Assembly (NCBI RefSeq): GCF_023273875.1
Contig: NZ_CP096882.1
Location: 4,278,001-4,342,000 of the forward strand
Direction: 5' to 3'
Length of the DNA: 64,000 nucleotides
From: Pseudarthrobacter sp. SSS035
GTDB lineage: Bacteria > Actinomycetota > Actinomycetes > Actinomycetales > Micrococcaceae
Shown: one piece after another, positions 25,177-32,072 of the stretch
Numbering within the stretch: position 1 is the stretch's first letter
How the letters are laid out: every line of letters begins with the position of its first letter
Made by a program: the position numbers and the translations under genes
Notes under the pieces: model-generated
The model's database searches: none
Told to the model about the DNA's origin: nothing
What the model saw: the letters and a program-made list of their open reading frames with translations, nothing else

Positions 25177-25962
25177 CTAGCGGCGTGCGGCGGCGGTGTA
25201 CCTGCCCGCGCTGGCATTTACGTCAAGCTCAAGGCCGAACGTCTGGCTCAGGTTCTCAGCCGTCAGCACCTCGGCAATGGGACCGGACGCAACCACGTTC
25301 GCGTCCCGGAGCAGCATGGCATGGGTGAACCCGGGCGGGACTTCTTCAAGGTGGTGGGTGACCAGGACGATGGCCGGCGCGGATTCGTCGCGGGCCAGCT
25401 CGCTGAGGCGGTGCACCAATTCCTCGCGTCCACCCAGGTCCAGGCCGGCGCCCGGCTCGTCCAGGAGGAGGAGTTCGGGATCCGTCATGAGGGCGCGGGC
25501 GATCTGGGCCCGTTTGCGCTCCCCTTCGGACAGGGACGCGAACTTCCGGTTGAGCAGGGGCCCCATGCCCCAGTCATTGAGCAGCCGGAAAGCGCGGCGT
25601 TCGTCAGCGCGCTCGTAGCCTTCACGCCACCGGCCCGTTACGCCGTAGGCGGCCGTGACCACAACGTTCAGGACGGTCTCGTCCTCGGGGATCTGGTTGG
25701 CCAACGCGGCGGAGGACAGCCCGATGCGCGGACGGAGTTCAAAAACGTCCACGGAGCCGAGGATTTCCTCAAGGATGCCGGCCATGCCGCTGGTGGGGTG
25801 AAGGCGGGCGGCAGCAATCTGCAAGAGTGTGGTCTTGCCGGCGCCGTTGGGTCCAAGGATGACCCAGCGCTCGCCCTCCTTGACCTGCCAGTCCACCTTG
25901 TTCAGAAGCGTTTTAGCCCCACGGACAACGCTGACGGCGGCCAATTCAAGAACATCACTCAT
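25177..25962 (-). CDS. Stand-alone ABC transporter ATP-binding protein
   Basis: 261 residues. Walker A GPNGAGKTTLL, signature LSEGERKRAQIARAL, Walker B LLLLDEPGAGLD and switch His in LVTHHLEE. Resembles the ModF/YhbG-like ATPases that lack their own permease; none lies beside it, and pairing with the TauE protein would be unusual because that family is not ATP driven. ATG 25962 is preferred over GTG 25974 because the latter lies inside the -10 box. First gene of the ATPase-TauE-TrmH operon. Confidence 0.88.
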   Translation of the reverse strand: MSDVLELAAVSVVRGAKTLLNKVDWQVKEGERWVILGPNGAGKTTLLQIAAARLHPTSGMAGILEEILGSVDVFELRPRIGLSSAALANQIPEDETVLNVVVTAAYGVTGRWREGYERADERRAFRLLNDWGMGPLLNRKFASLSEGERKRAQIARALMTDPELLLLDEPGAGLDLGGREELVHRLSELARDESAPAIVLVTHHLEEVPPGFTHAMLLRDANVVASGPIAEVLTAENLSQTFGLELDVNASAGRYTAAARR

Positions 25963-25970
25963 AGGAGTAG

Positions 25971-25976
25971 ACACTA
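25971..25976 (-). promoter_or_regulatory. -10 box of a probable leaderless promoter
   Basis: Minus-strand TAGTGT followed by 8 nt and ATG 25962. Confidence 0.5.
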
Positions 25977-26117
25977 GGACAAAACAGGGACGGACTGATA
26001 ACTGGTACGTGCACAGCGACGCTTCTCACGGCGACGGTGGTTGTTCCGTCTGCTGGCCGGCACGCAGGGATCGCACCAACCTGGCGCAATCAATTCGGGC
26101 GGCTCTCCCCCGCTGGC

Positions 26118-26123
26118 TAAGAT
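26118..26123 (+). promoter_or_regulatory. -10 box of a probable leaderless serB promoter
   Basis: TAAGAT followed by 7 nt and ATG 26131. Confidence 0.5.
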
Positions 26124-26130
26124 TGCAGCC

Positions 26131-27024
26131 ATGACTTCGAACGTGACTGCGGTCAGCTATGGCCCAAAACTGACTGCCTCCGGGCTCGACAAGCTGCGCT
26201 CCGCCCTGACGGGCAGTGGCGCCACGCTCCAGTCCGAATCAAGGGGCGGGGACAGCCGGTTTGAGGTCCACACTGCCGAGGTCGCCGTCGCGGATGGCAC
26301 GGACGCCGGCATTTCGGCCCTCCGCCGGGCGGTGGCCGAGGCGGCGCAGGATGGCCTGGACACCGCCATCGTTCCCGCTGGCCTTCGTGCTGCTCCGCGG
26401 AAGCTGTTGATCATGGACGTTGATTCGACGCTGATCCAGCAGGAAGTCATCGAGCTCCTGGCGGCCTATGCGGGCAAGCGGGAAGAGGTGGCGGCAGTCA
26501 CCGAAGCGGCGATGCGCGGTGAACTGGACTTCGCGCAGAGCCTCCACGCGCGGGTGGCCGTGCTCGCAGGGCTGCCGGCCGCCGTCATCGATTCCGTCCG
26601 GGCGGAAGTGAAGCTGAGCGAAGGTGCCGCTGAGCTGGTTGCGGCGTTCAAGGCTGCAGGCCACGTGGTGGCGGTGGTGTCCGGCGGGTTCAACCAGATC
26701 CTGGGGCCCATCGCTGAGGACCTGGGCCTGGACTACTGGCTGGCGAACGAACTTGAGATTGTGGACGGCGCCCTGACCGGCAAGGTGCTCGGTGCCGTCA
26801 TCGACCGTGCGGCGAAGGAAAAGTACCTGCGCGAGTGGGCGGCCGCTGAAGGCATCGCGATGGAACACACCATTGCCGTGGGCGACGGCGCCAACGACCT
26901 GGACATGCTCGGGGCCGCCGGGATGGGAGTGGCGTTCAATGCCAAACCTGCGGTCCGGGCAGTTGCGGACTCTGCGATCAACATGCCGTACCTCGACGCC
27001 GTGCGCCACATCGCCGGCGTCTGA
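26131..27024 (+). CDS. serB: Phosphoserine phosphatase
   Basis: 297 residues. Last step of serine synthesis. HAD motif I is MDVDSTLIQQE (nucleophile and acid Asp), motif II VVSGGF, and motif III/IV VGDGANDLDML; the cap region lies between. Residues 1-90 form a diverged N-terminal domain in the place of the ACT domain of longer SerB proteins. The open frame extends to 26041, but the -10 box 7 nt before ATG 26131 and the normal start MTSNVTAVSYG favour the shorter form. Converges on the VOC gene. Confidence 0.92.
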   Translation: MTSNVTAVSYGPKLTASGLDKLRSALTGSGATLQSESRGGDSRFEVHTAEVAVADGTDAGISALRRAVAEAAQDGLDTAIVPAGLRAAPRKLLIMDVDSTLIQQEVIELLAAYAGKREEVAAVTEAAMRGELDFAQSLHARVAVLAGLPAAVIDSVRAEVKLSEGAAELVAAFKAAGHVVAVVSGGFNQILGPIAEDLGLDYWLANELEIVDGALTGKVLGAVIDRAAKEKYLREWAAAEGIAMEHTIAVGDGANDLDMLGAAGMGVAFNAKPAVRAVADSAINMPYLDAVRHIAGV

Positions 27025-27069
27025 GCCGCAGGCTCCGTCCCGCCGGCCGGGTCCACCAACATGGTCCGC

Positions 27070-27915
27070 TCAGCCCGTCGGCGGCGTGTACTGGCTCGCG
27101 GTGAATACGGCTCCGCCGGGATCCCGGATCAGGACGGTGCGTGTCCACTCGGTATCGTCCTGCCCCAGGATGACGGCGCCGAGGCGCTCCGCATCCTCGG
27201 CCGTACGGTCCCGGTCCGCGACAGTAAACGTCACGTGCCACTGCGGACGCTCACCCGGCGCCGCGGAGGCAAGCCAGGCAACAGCGTCCTCGAAGCCGCG
27301 GGGCACGAGGTCGCCCGACTGGCGGACGCGGATGTTGGGGTCCACGGTGGCCTCAAGGTGATCACCGTATCCGGGGCGGCGGACCATGATTCCGAAGTCG
27401 AGGTTGTCGAACTGCCAGCCGAAGGCCTTCGTGTAAAAGGCGACTGCTGCGTCGGTGTCTGTGGTGTGGAGGTCACTGAAGTTCCATCCGCCGGGAAGGT
27501 TGACGGCCTGGGCACCGAGCCGCCCGCGGGCCTGCCAGATGCGGAACTCGGCGCCTTCGGGATCCGCCAGCACGGCCTGCACGCCTCCTGAGCCCGCATC
27601 GGCGGGGGCCGATTTCAGTTTTGCGCCGACGGAGAGCAGGTGGCGCGCGGCAGCATCTGCTTCGTCGACGGAGACGTAGGTGTTCCACGTGGCGGCACCG
27701 GTTCCGGGGCCCGTGATGGCGCCGGCATCCTGGCCGTCAAGGGTGGCTATGACGCACCTGCCGGTGCCGCCGGACGGGGCGGTGTCCTCGAATTCCCACC
27801 CGAAGATTCCGCCGTAGAAGTGCATGGCGGCCTCCACGTCGGGCTGCTCGGTGTCCACCCAACACGGAACACCTGCCGGATAGCTACGGCCTGTCACCTC
27901 TGGTTGCTGTGCCAT
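27070..27915 (-). CDS. VOC family protein with two glyoxalase-fold domains
   Basis: 281 residues made of two tandem VOC units, about 10-130 and 145-281. Each has the family pattern (GVPCWVDTEQPDVEAAMHFYGGIFGWEF; NFSDLHTTDTDAAVAFYTKAFGWQF) and a terminal GGAVFTASQ-type strand. Proteins of this type in Micrococcaceae and Streptomyces are annotated as glyoxalase or hydroxylase relatives; metal ligands are not obvious enough to assign a reaction. Leaderless start with TAGGGT 7 nt upstream; a CAGA repeat lies 54 nt upstream of the start codon. Confidence 0.85.
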   Translation of the reverse strand: MAQQPEVTGRSYPAGVPCWVDTEQPDVEAAMHFYGGIFGWEFEDTAPSGGTGRCVIATLDGQDAGAITGPGTGAATWNTYVSVDEADAAARHLLSVGAKLKSAPADAGSGGVQAVLADPEGAEFRIWQARGRLGAQAVNLPGGWNFSDLHTTDTDAAVAFYTKAFGWQFDNLDFGIMVRRPGYGDHLEATVDPNIRVRQSGDLVPRGFEDAVAWLASAAPGERPQWHVTFTVADRDRTAEDAERLGAVILGQDDTEWTRTVLIRDPGGAVFTASQYTPPTG

Positions 27916-27922
27916 GAATCAA

Positions 27923-27928
27923 ACCCTA
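27923..27928 (-). promoter_or_regulatory. -10 box of a probable leaderless VOC promoter
   Basis: Minus-strand TAGGGT, 7 nt, ATG 27915. Confidence 0.55.
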
Positions 27929-27968
27929 GGCGGCGTTGCCCCCATAGACAACGCCCTCGACAATGCCC

Positions 27969-27989
27969 CAGACAGACAGACAGACAGAC
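27969..27989. repeat. CAGA tetranucleotide repeat, five copies
   Basis: 21 bp of uninterrupted CAGA plus one base, about 40 bp upstream of the -10 box of the VOC gene. Simple repeats of this length are rare in high-GC genomes. Confidence 0.9.
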
Positions 27990-28013
27990 TGGCTGGGCTT
28001 CGCGACAGACAAA

Positions 28014-28042
28014 AGCTCCGGGCAGGAGTACTGCCCGGAGCT
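28014..28042 (-). terminator. Rho-independent terminator of the fabG-SDR operon
   Basis: Perfect 12-bp stem AGCTCCGGGCAG / CTGCCCGGAGCT with a 5-nt loop, followed on the minus strand by TTTTG. It lies 62 nt after the SDR stop. Confidence 0.88.
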
Positions 28043-28103
28043 CGTCGTGGTGATGGGGGTTTTGGCGCGGGCAAATACGGCCCTTGCGGGATGTTCGGGA
28101 CGG

Positions 28104-28856
28104 CTACTCGGCGCTCTTGCCGAAGTAGTCGGAGCCGCCGGCGTATTCCGTGTGGCCGGATTCGACGTCGGCCGTAGCCATGCTGGCCACAACTTCAGCG
28201 AACTCCTCCACGGAGTAAAGCTTTCCGGCCTCGGCGCGGCGGGCTTCGATGGCGCCCGGGTTAGAGCGGTCCAGCAGCGTGGCCGTGACAGTGCCTTCGA
28301 TCATGTCACCGGACACAACCACCAGCGAGATGCCCTTCTCAGCCAGGTTCGGGAGGAGCTCACGCAGGGCGTCCTCGCCGGCACGCTTGCTGCGGGCCAC
28401 AGGCTCGTATTCGGGCATGGTGGGCACGGAGTTGATGAAGTGGGCCTGGTGGCTGGTCACGAAGACCACACGGGAGCCTTCCTTCATCAGGGGCACGGCG
28501 GCGTTGAGCATGTTGACCTGGGCATCGCGGTTCAGCTTCAGGGCGTAGTCGTCTGCCATGCCGGACTCCATGCCGCCGGAAGCGTTGAGCACCAGGACGT
28601 CCAGCGAACCGAAGTTCTCCATGGCAGCGCTGGCCAGGGCCTGCACGCCTTCCTGCGTGGTCAGGTCCGCACCCACTGCGGTGGCGCGGCCGCCGGCAGC
28701 TTCAATTCCTGCCACCACCTTGTTGGCGCGCGGCGCCTTCTGACGGTAATTAACTACGACGGCGGCGCCCTCGGCAGCGAGGTTCTTGGCCACTTCTGCG
28801 CCGATTCCCCGTGAGGATCCGGTCACAATGGCGGTTTTGTTGTCCAGCAGTCCCAT
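28104..28856 (-). CDS. SDR family oxidoreductase, FabL-like enoyl reductase candidate
   Basis: 250 residues from ATG 28856 (AAAGGAG upstream). Rossmann motif TGSSRGIG at 12-19, LVLNASGG at 88-95, S135 and an active site of Y150-x6-K157 (YEPVARSK). Ordinary SDR reductases have Y-x3-K; Y-x6-K is the spacing of enoyl-ACP reductases (FabI, InhA, FabL), and the classical TGSSRGIG start is like Bacillus FabL. It sits directly after fabG, in the position of inhA after mabA in mycobacteria. A fatty-acid enoyl reductase is therefore a reasonable inference; an ordinary dehydrogenase is the alternative. Confidence 0.8.
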   Translation of the reverse strand: MGLLDNKTAIVTGSSRGIGAEVAKNLAAEGAAVVVNYRQKAPRANKVVAGIEAAGGRATAVGADLTTQEGVQALASAAMENFGSLDVLVLNASGGMESGMADDYALKLNRDAQVNMLNAAVPLMKEGSRVVFVTSHQAHFINSVPTMPEYEPVARSKRAGEDALRELLPNLAEKGISLVVVSGDMIEGTVTATLLDRSNPGAIEARRAEAGKLYSVEEFAEVVASMATADVESGHTEYAGGSDYFGKSAE

Positions 28857-28970
28857 ATGGGCTCCTTTGTTTGAAACGTCTAAATCGCTTGAGGTCTGAA
28901 GTCCATCATGCCAGCGCTCGCGCCACAATCGCTTGTATGATGCCCACAAACAAGCCCGGTCACGCTAGTT

Positions 28971-29696
28971 TCAGTGGCCCATGCCAAGGCCGCCGTCAAC
29001 GGGAATGACGGCGCCTGAAATGTAGGCCGCCTCGTCGCTGGAGATCCAACGGACCACGTTCGCCACTTCCGTTGCCTCTGCAAACCGTCCGGCAGGAATG
29101 CTGGAAAGGTAGCCCTTCTGCGTGGCTTCGGGCAGTTCTGCCGTCATGTCCGTGTTGATGAATCCGGGAGCCACAACGTTTGCTGTGATCCCGCGTGAAC
29201 CGAGTTCTCGGGTCAGGGACCGGGCAATGCCCACCAGACCGGCCTTGGAGGCCGAGTAGTTGATCTGTCCCGGCGCGCCATAAAGGCCGGAAACCGAGGA
29301 AATGAGGACCACGCGGCCCTTGCGCATCCGGATCATGCCCTTCGAGGCGCGTTTGATGACACGGAAAGCGCCGGTGAGGTTGGTGTCGATCACGGACGTG
29401 AAGTCATCTTCACTCATGCGCATCAGGAGTGTGTCCTTGGTGATTCCCGCGTTTGCCACCAGGACTTCAACGGGACCGTGGGCAGCTTCCACCTCGGTGA
29501 AGGCAGCATCCACAGAGGCCTCGTCAGTCACATCGGCCTTCACGCCCAGAATCCCGGCCGGCAGCTCCGACGGGCTCCGGTAAGTCACGGCCACCTTGTC
29601 GCCATTGGCTACAAAAGCCTGCGCGATGGCCAGGCCGATGCCGCGGTTTCCACCGGTGATCAGGACACTGCGGGCCGCTGTAGCTGCTTCAGACAT
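28971..29696 (-). CDS. fabG: 3-oxoacyl-ACP reductase FabG (MabA-like)
   Basis: 241 residues, canonical length. NADPH motif TGGNRGIG at 14-21, ANAGITKD, catalytic S134, Y147 and K151 (NYSASK), and the PGFINTDMT loop. It reduces 3-ketoacyl-ACP in type II fatty acid synthesis; TGGNRGIG is the MabA variant of the usual TGASRGIG. A CGGAGCG motif precedes the ATG. The FabL-like SDR follows after 114 nt, a pairing like mabA-inhA. Divergent from the DUF3099 gene. Confidence 0.93.
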   Translation of the reverse strand: MSEAATAARSVLITGGNRGIGLAIAQAFVANGDKVAVTYRSPSELPAGILGVKADVTDEASVDAAFTEVEAAHGPVEVLVANAGITKDTLLMRMSEDDFTSVIDTNLTGAFRVIKRASKGMIRMRKGRVVLISSVSGLYGAPGQINYSASKAGLVGIARSLTRELGSRGITANVVAPGFINTDMTAELPEATQKGYLSSIPAGRFAEATEVANVVRWISSDEAAYISGAVIPVDGGLGMGH

Positions 29697-29818
29697 TAAA
29701 CGCTCCGGGATTCTGCGGCATGTGCAGCCGCGGGTAGGACGGGGTGTGATTTTGCTGCCTCCGATCTTAGCCCGCGTTTGGGCGCCACTGCCGATGGTGA
29801 GAGAATTGAGGCAAGCCT

Positions 29819-30274
29819 TTGGAGCGTGATCAATCAGCCGTGACCCTTGAAAACCATGCCGGACAGTACGTGCCCGGAGACCCCGAAAGGTTTGCTGGGG
29901 ATTCCGGGGTCCACAGCATTACGGACGCGGCGGCCGCCCACTCGGAGGACATGCGCCAGCGCATGATCAAGTACGCGGTGGCCATGGGAATCCGCATGGT
30001 CTGCCTCATCCTGATCTTTGTGGTGGACGGCTGGTTCAAGCTCGTGATGGTGGCCGGTGCTGTCTTCCTCCCGTGGATCGCGGTGGTGATCGCGAATGGC
30101 AGCGACCAGGCGGAGGTCCACAGCGACTCGCTGCTCGACTCGGCCCCGCTTGCGGAGCTGGAAAGCCCGTATTGGCCGCCGGAACAGGACGACTCCACGT
30201 CCGCGGTCATCCAGGGCGAGCTCATTGATGACGACGACGAACCCACGCAAGGACAGGAACGGCGCGCCTCATGA
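29819..30274 (+). CDS. DUF3099 domain-containing membrane protein
   Basis: 151 residues. Conserved actinobacterial DUF3099 start (VHSITDAAAAHSEDMRQRMIKYAV) at 31-54, two hydrophobic segments at about 57-70 and 74-92 (VCLILIFVVDGWF, LVMVAGAVFLPWIAVVIA), then an acidic C-terminus. TTG 29819 is supported by GAGG 7 nt upstream; GTG 29840 is the alternative. Overlaps the next small gene by 4 nt and heads the DUF3099-small protein-SURF1-YbaK operon. Function unknown. Confidence 0.8.
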   Translation: MERDQSAVTLENHAGQYVPGDPERFAGDSGVHSITDAAAAHSEDMRQRMIKYAVAMGIRMVCLILIFVVDGWFKLVMVAGAVFLPWIAVVIANGSDQAEVHSDSLLDSAPLAELESPYWPPEQDDSTSAVIQGELIDDDDEPTQGQERRAS

Positions 30275-30546
30275 ACATTTTTGACCTGGCTGCAGGGACT
30301 GCTGGTCCGCCGCCGGCTATGGCGGCCATGTGCTCCCGCAAGGCCTGCCGCTCGGAAGCTTCCTGGCAATTGCTCTGGAACAACCCCAAAATCCATACGC
30401 CGGAACGCCGCAAGACCTGGCTTGCCTGCGATGACCACCGTGACTGGCTGGAAGATTACCTCCAGACCCGCGGGCTCTGGAAGAAAACCCTGGTCCTGGA
30501 TTCGGGGCAGGACACCGGCCGGGCGCCGGTAGGGCAGGACGGCTGA
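30271..30546 (+). CDS. Conserved small protein with Cx4C...CxxH zinc-site pattern
   Basis: 91 residues. C21-x4-C26 and C53-x2-H56 (CSRKAC, CDDH) frame the conserved core WNNPKIHTPERRKTWLAC, a pattern typical of a small treble-clef zinc site. Close relatives occur next to SURF1 genes in actinobacteria. The ATG overlaps the DUF3099 stop by 4 nt, and its stop codon abuts the SURF1 ATG, so expression is coupled. No known function; a role in metal handling or cytochrome oxidase assembly is only suggested by context. Confidence 0.75.
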   Translation: MNIFDLAAGTAGPPPAMAAMCSRKACRSEASWQLLWNNPKIHTPERRKTWLACDDHRDWLEDYLQTRGLWKKTLVLDSGQDTGRAPVGQDG

Positions 30547-31440
30547 ATGTACCGCTTCCTCTTTTCCAGCAAGTGGCTGGGATACCTCCTGCTTGCCGCC
30601 ATCTTTGCCGCTGCCTGCGTCTTCCTTGGCCGTTGGCAGATGGACCGCCGCGCAGAGACCCTCGCGGAGATCAACCGCGTGGTCACCAACTATTCCGCCA
30701 CACCGATCTCCTTCGACGAGGCAAAGGACGAGTTTGCCGCGCTGGACCCGTCGAAGGAATGGACCCAGGTGCAACTCCAGGGCACCTACGATCCCGACGG
30801 TCAGCGCATTGTCCGCAACCGTCCACTGAACGGGCAGCCCGGGTATGAGGTGGTTGTCCCGTTCACGCTGGAGACCGGCGAAACCGTGGTGATTGACCGC
30901 GGCTGGCTGCCCATCGGCAACAAGAACCCGGGCAGTCCCGATTCCATCCCGGCGCCTCCCGCCGGACCCGTGACCGCCGTCGTCCGCCTCAAGCACGGCG
31001 AGCCGCAGTTAGACCGCGGCGCCCCCGACGGCCAGCTTGCATCCATCGATCTCCCCACTTACGCGGACCAACTGGGCTATCCCGTACTCACCGGCGCCTA
31101 CGGGCAGTTGGCGTCTGAATCTCCCGCCCCCGCTGACATGCCGTTCCCGTTCCCGAAGCCGGCCACCGAAGAAGGCACGCACCTGTCCTATTCGTTGCAG
31201 TGGTTCGCGTTTGGGGTACTGATGTTCGTGGGCTTCGGGTACGCCGCACGGCAGCAGGCCAGGAATGCCGCGATTGACGCCGCGGACGAGCTTGAGGATG
31301 AGGATGGGTCGCGCGATTCAGGCAGCCCGGTGCACTCAGCGGCTGCGGCAGCCCGCCGTCGTCCGCCTGTTGCCCGCAAGCGTAAGAAGGCGACCGCCGA
31401 GGAAGAGGAAGATGCCCTCCTCGACGCCCAGGGCTACTGA
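30547..31440 (+). CDS. SURF1 family cytochrome oxidase assembly protein
   Basis: 297 residues. Transmembrane helix 1 at 10-27 (WLGYLLLAAIFAAACVFLGRWQ, with the family LGxWQ motif) and helix 2 at about 220-236, with the extracytoplasmic SURF1 domain between (NRPLNGQPGYEVVVPF, VVIDRGWLP). Helps insert haem A into cytochrome c oxidase, which fits the ctaA/ctaB genes further along. The last 60 residues are a charged Arg/Glu/Ala tail beyond the normal family end. Starts with no gap after the small zinc-site protein. Confidence 0.92.
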   Translation: MYRFLFSSKWLGYLLLAAIFAAACVFLGRWQMDRRAETLAEINRVVTNYSATPISFDEAKDEFAALDPSKEWTQVQLQGTYDPDGQRIVRNRPLNGQPGYEVVVPFTLETGETVVIDRGWLPIGNKNPGSPDSIPAPPAGPVTAVVRLKHGEPQLDRGAPDGQLASIDLPTYADQLGYPVLTGAYGQLASESPAPADMPFPFPKPATEEGTHLSYSLQWFAFGVLMFVGFGYAARQQARNAAIDAADELEDEDGSRDSGSPVHSAAAAARRRPPVARKRKKATAEEEEDALLDAQGY

Positions 31441-31443
31441 CGC

Positions 31444-31923
31444 ATGCACAGTGTGGAAGTGGCCGCCCCCGTGGCGAATGTGAAGAGCGCCCTGACGTCT
31501 GCCGGTGCGCAGGACACAGTGCGGATCTTTGACACCAAGGTACCGACGGCGGCTGCCGCGGCTGAGGCTCTCGGCTGCGACGTTGCGGCCATTACGAACA
31601 GCCTGATCTTCGACGTCGACGGCGCCCCGCTCCTGATCCTGGCCAGCGGTGCCGCCAAGGTAGACACGGCGCTCGTGGCGGCGCAGCTGGGAACAGGAAA
31701 GATCCGCCGGGCGACCGCCACGTTCGTCCTGCACCACACAGGCCAGGAAGTAGGCGGAGTAGCCCCGATAGGCCACCCCGAAAAGATCAGGACACTCCTG
31801 GACAACTCCCTCAAAGCCCACAAACTCCTCTGGGCCGGAGCAGGAGACCACAACTCAATGTTCAGCATCACGTACGAAGACCTGCTGCGGATCACAGCCG
31901 CCGAAGAACTAACGGTCCGCTAG
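31444..31923 (+). CDS. YbaK/EbsC family aminoacyl-tRNA deacylase
   Basis: 159 residues, the size of a free-standing trans-editing domain. Conserved features: AAAAAEALGCDVAAITNSLIF, the substrate-binding Lys in ILASGAAKVD, and GGVAPIGH. Such proteins hydrolyse mischarged tRNA (Cys-tRNAPro or Ala-tRNAPro). It starts 3 nt after the SURF1 stop and is the last gene of that operon. Confidence 0.92.
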   Translation: MHSVEVAAPVANVKSALTSAGAQDTVRIFDTKVPTAAAAAEALGCDVAAITNSLIFDVDGAPLLILASGAAKVDTALVAAQLGTGKIRRATATFVLHHTGQEVGGVAPIGHPEKIRTLLDNSLKAHKLLWAGAGDHNSMFSITYEDLLRITAAEELTVR

Positions 31924-31967
31924 CTCTAGCTCGCCCAAGGTGGCAAGCCCACGGGCGGAGCGGCGTG

Positions 31968-32056
31968 GGTGATTTATGTAGCGTGCGTCAGAGGCGAGGA
32001 ACGAGCCAGCACGCGGGAAATCACCGACGTCGCGCAGCGAAGGTGCCGCGGGGCAC
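31968..32056. repeat. Compound palindrome between ybaK and the ABC-F gene (REP-like)
   Basis: Nested arms GGTGATTT (31968-31975)/AAATCACC (32018-32025) and GCGTGC (31981-31986)/GCACGC (32009-32014) enclose GAGGCGAGGAACGAGCC; a second small hairpin GGTGCC/GGCACC follows at 32042-32056. It fills the gap between two convergent genes and may also act as a bidirectional terminator. Confidence 0.65.
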
Positions 32057-32072
32057 CGAACGGCAGCAGGGG

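Noticed and set aside
27969..27989. CAGA repeat as the edge of a CRISPR array
   Set aside because: Repeats are 4 bp and contiguous, with no spacers and no cas genes.
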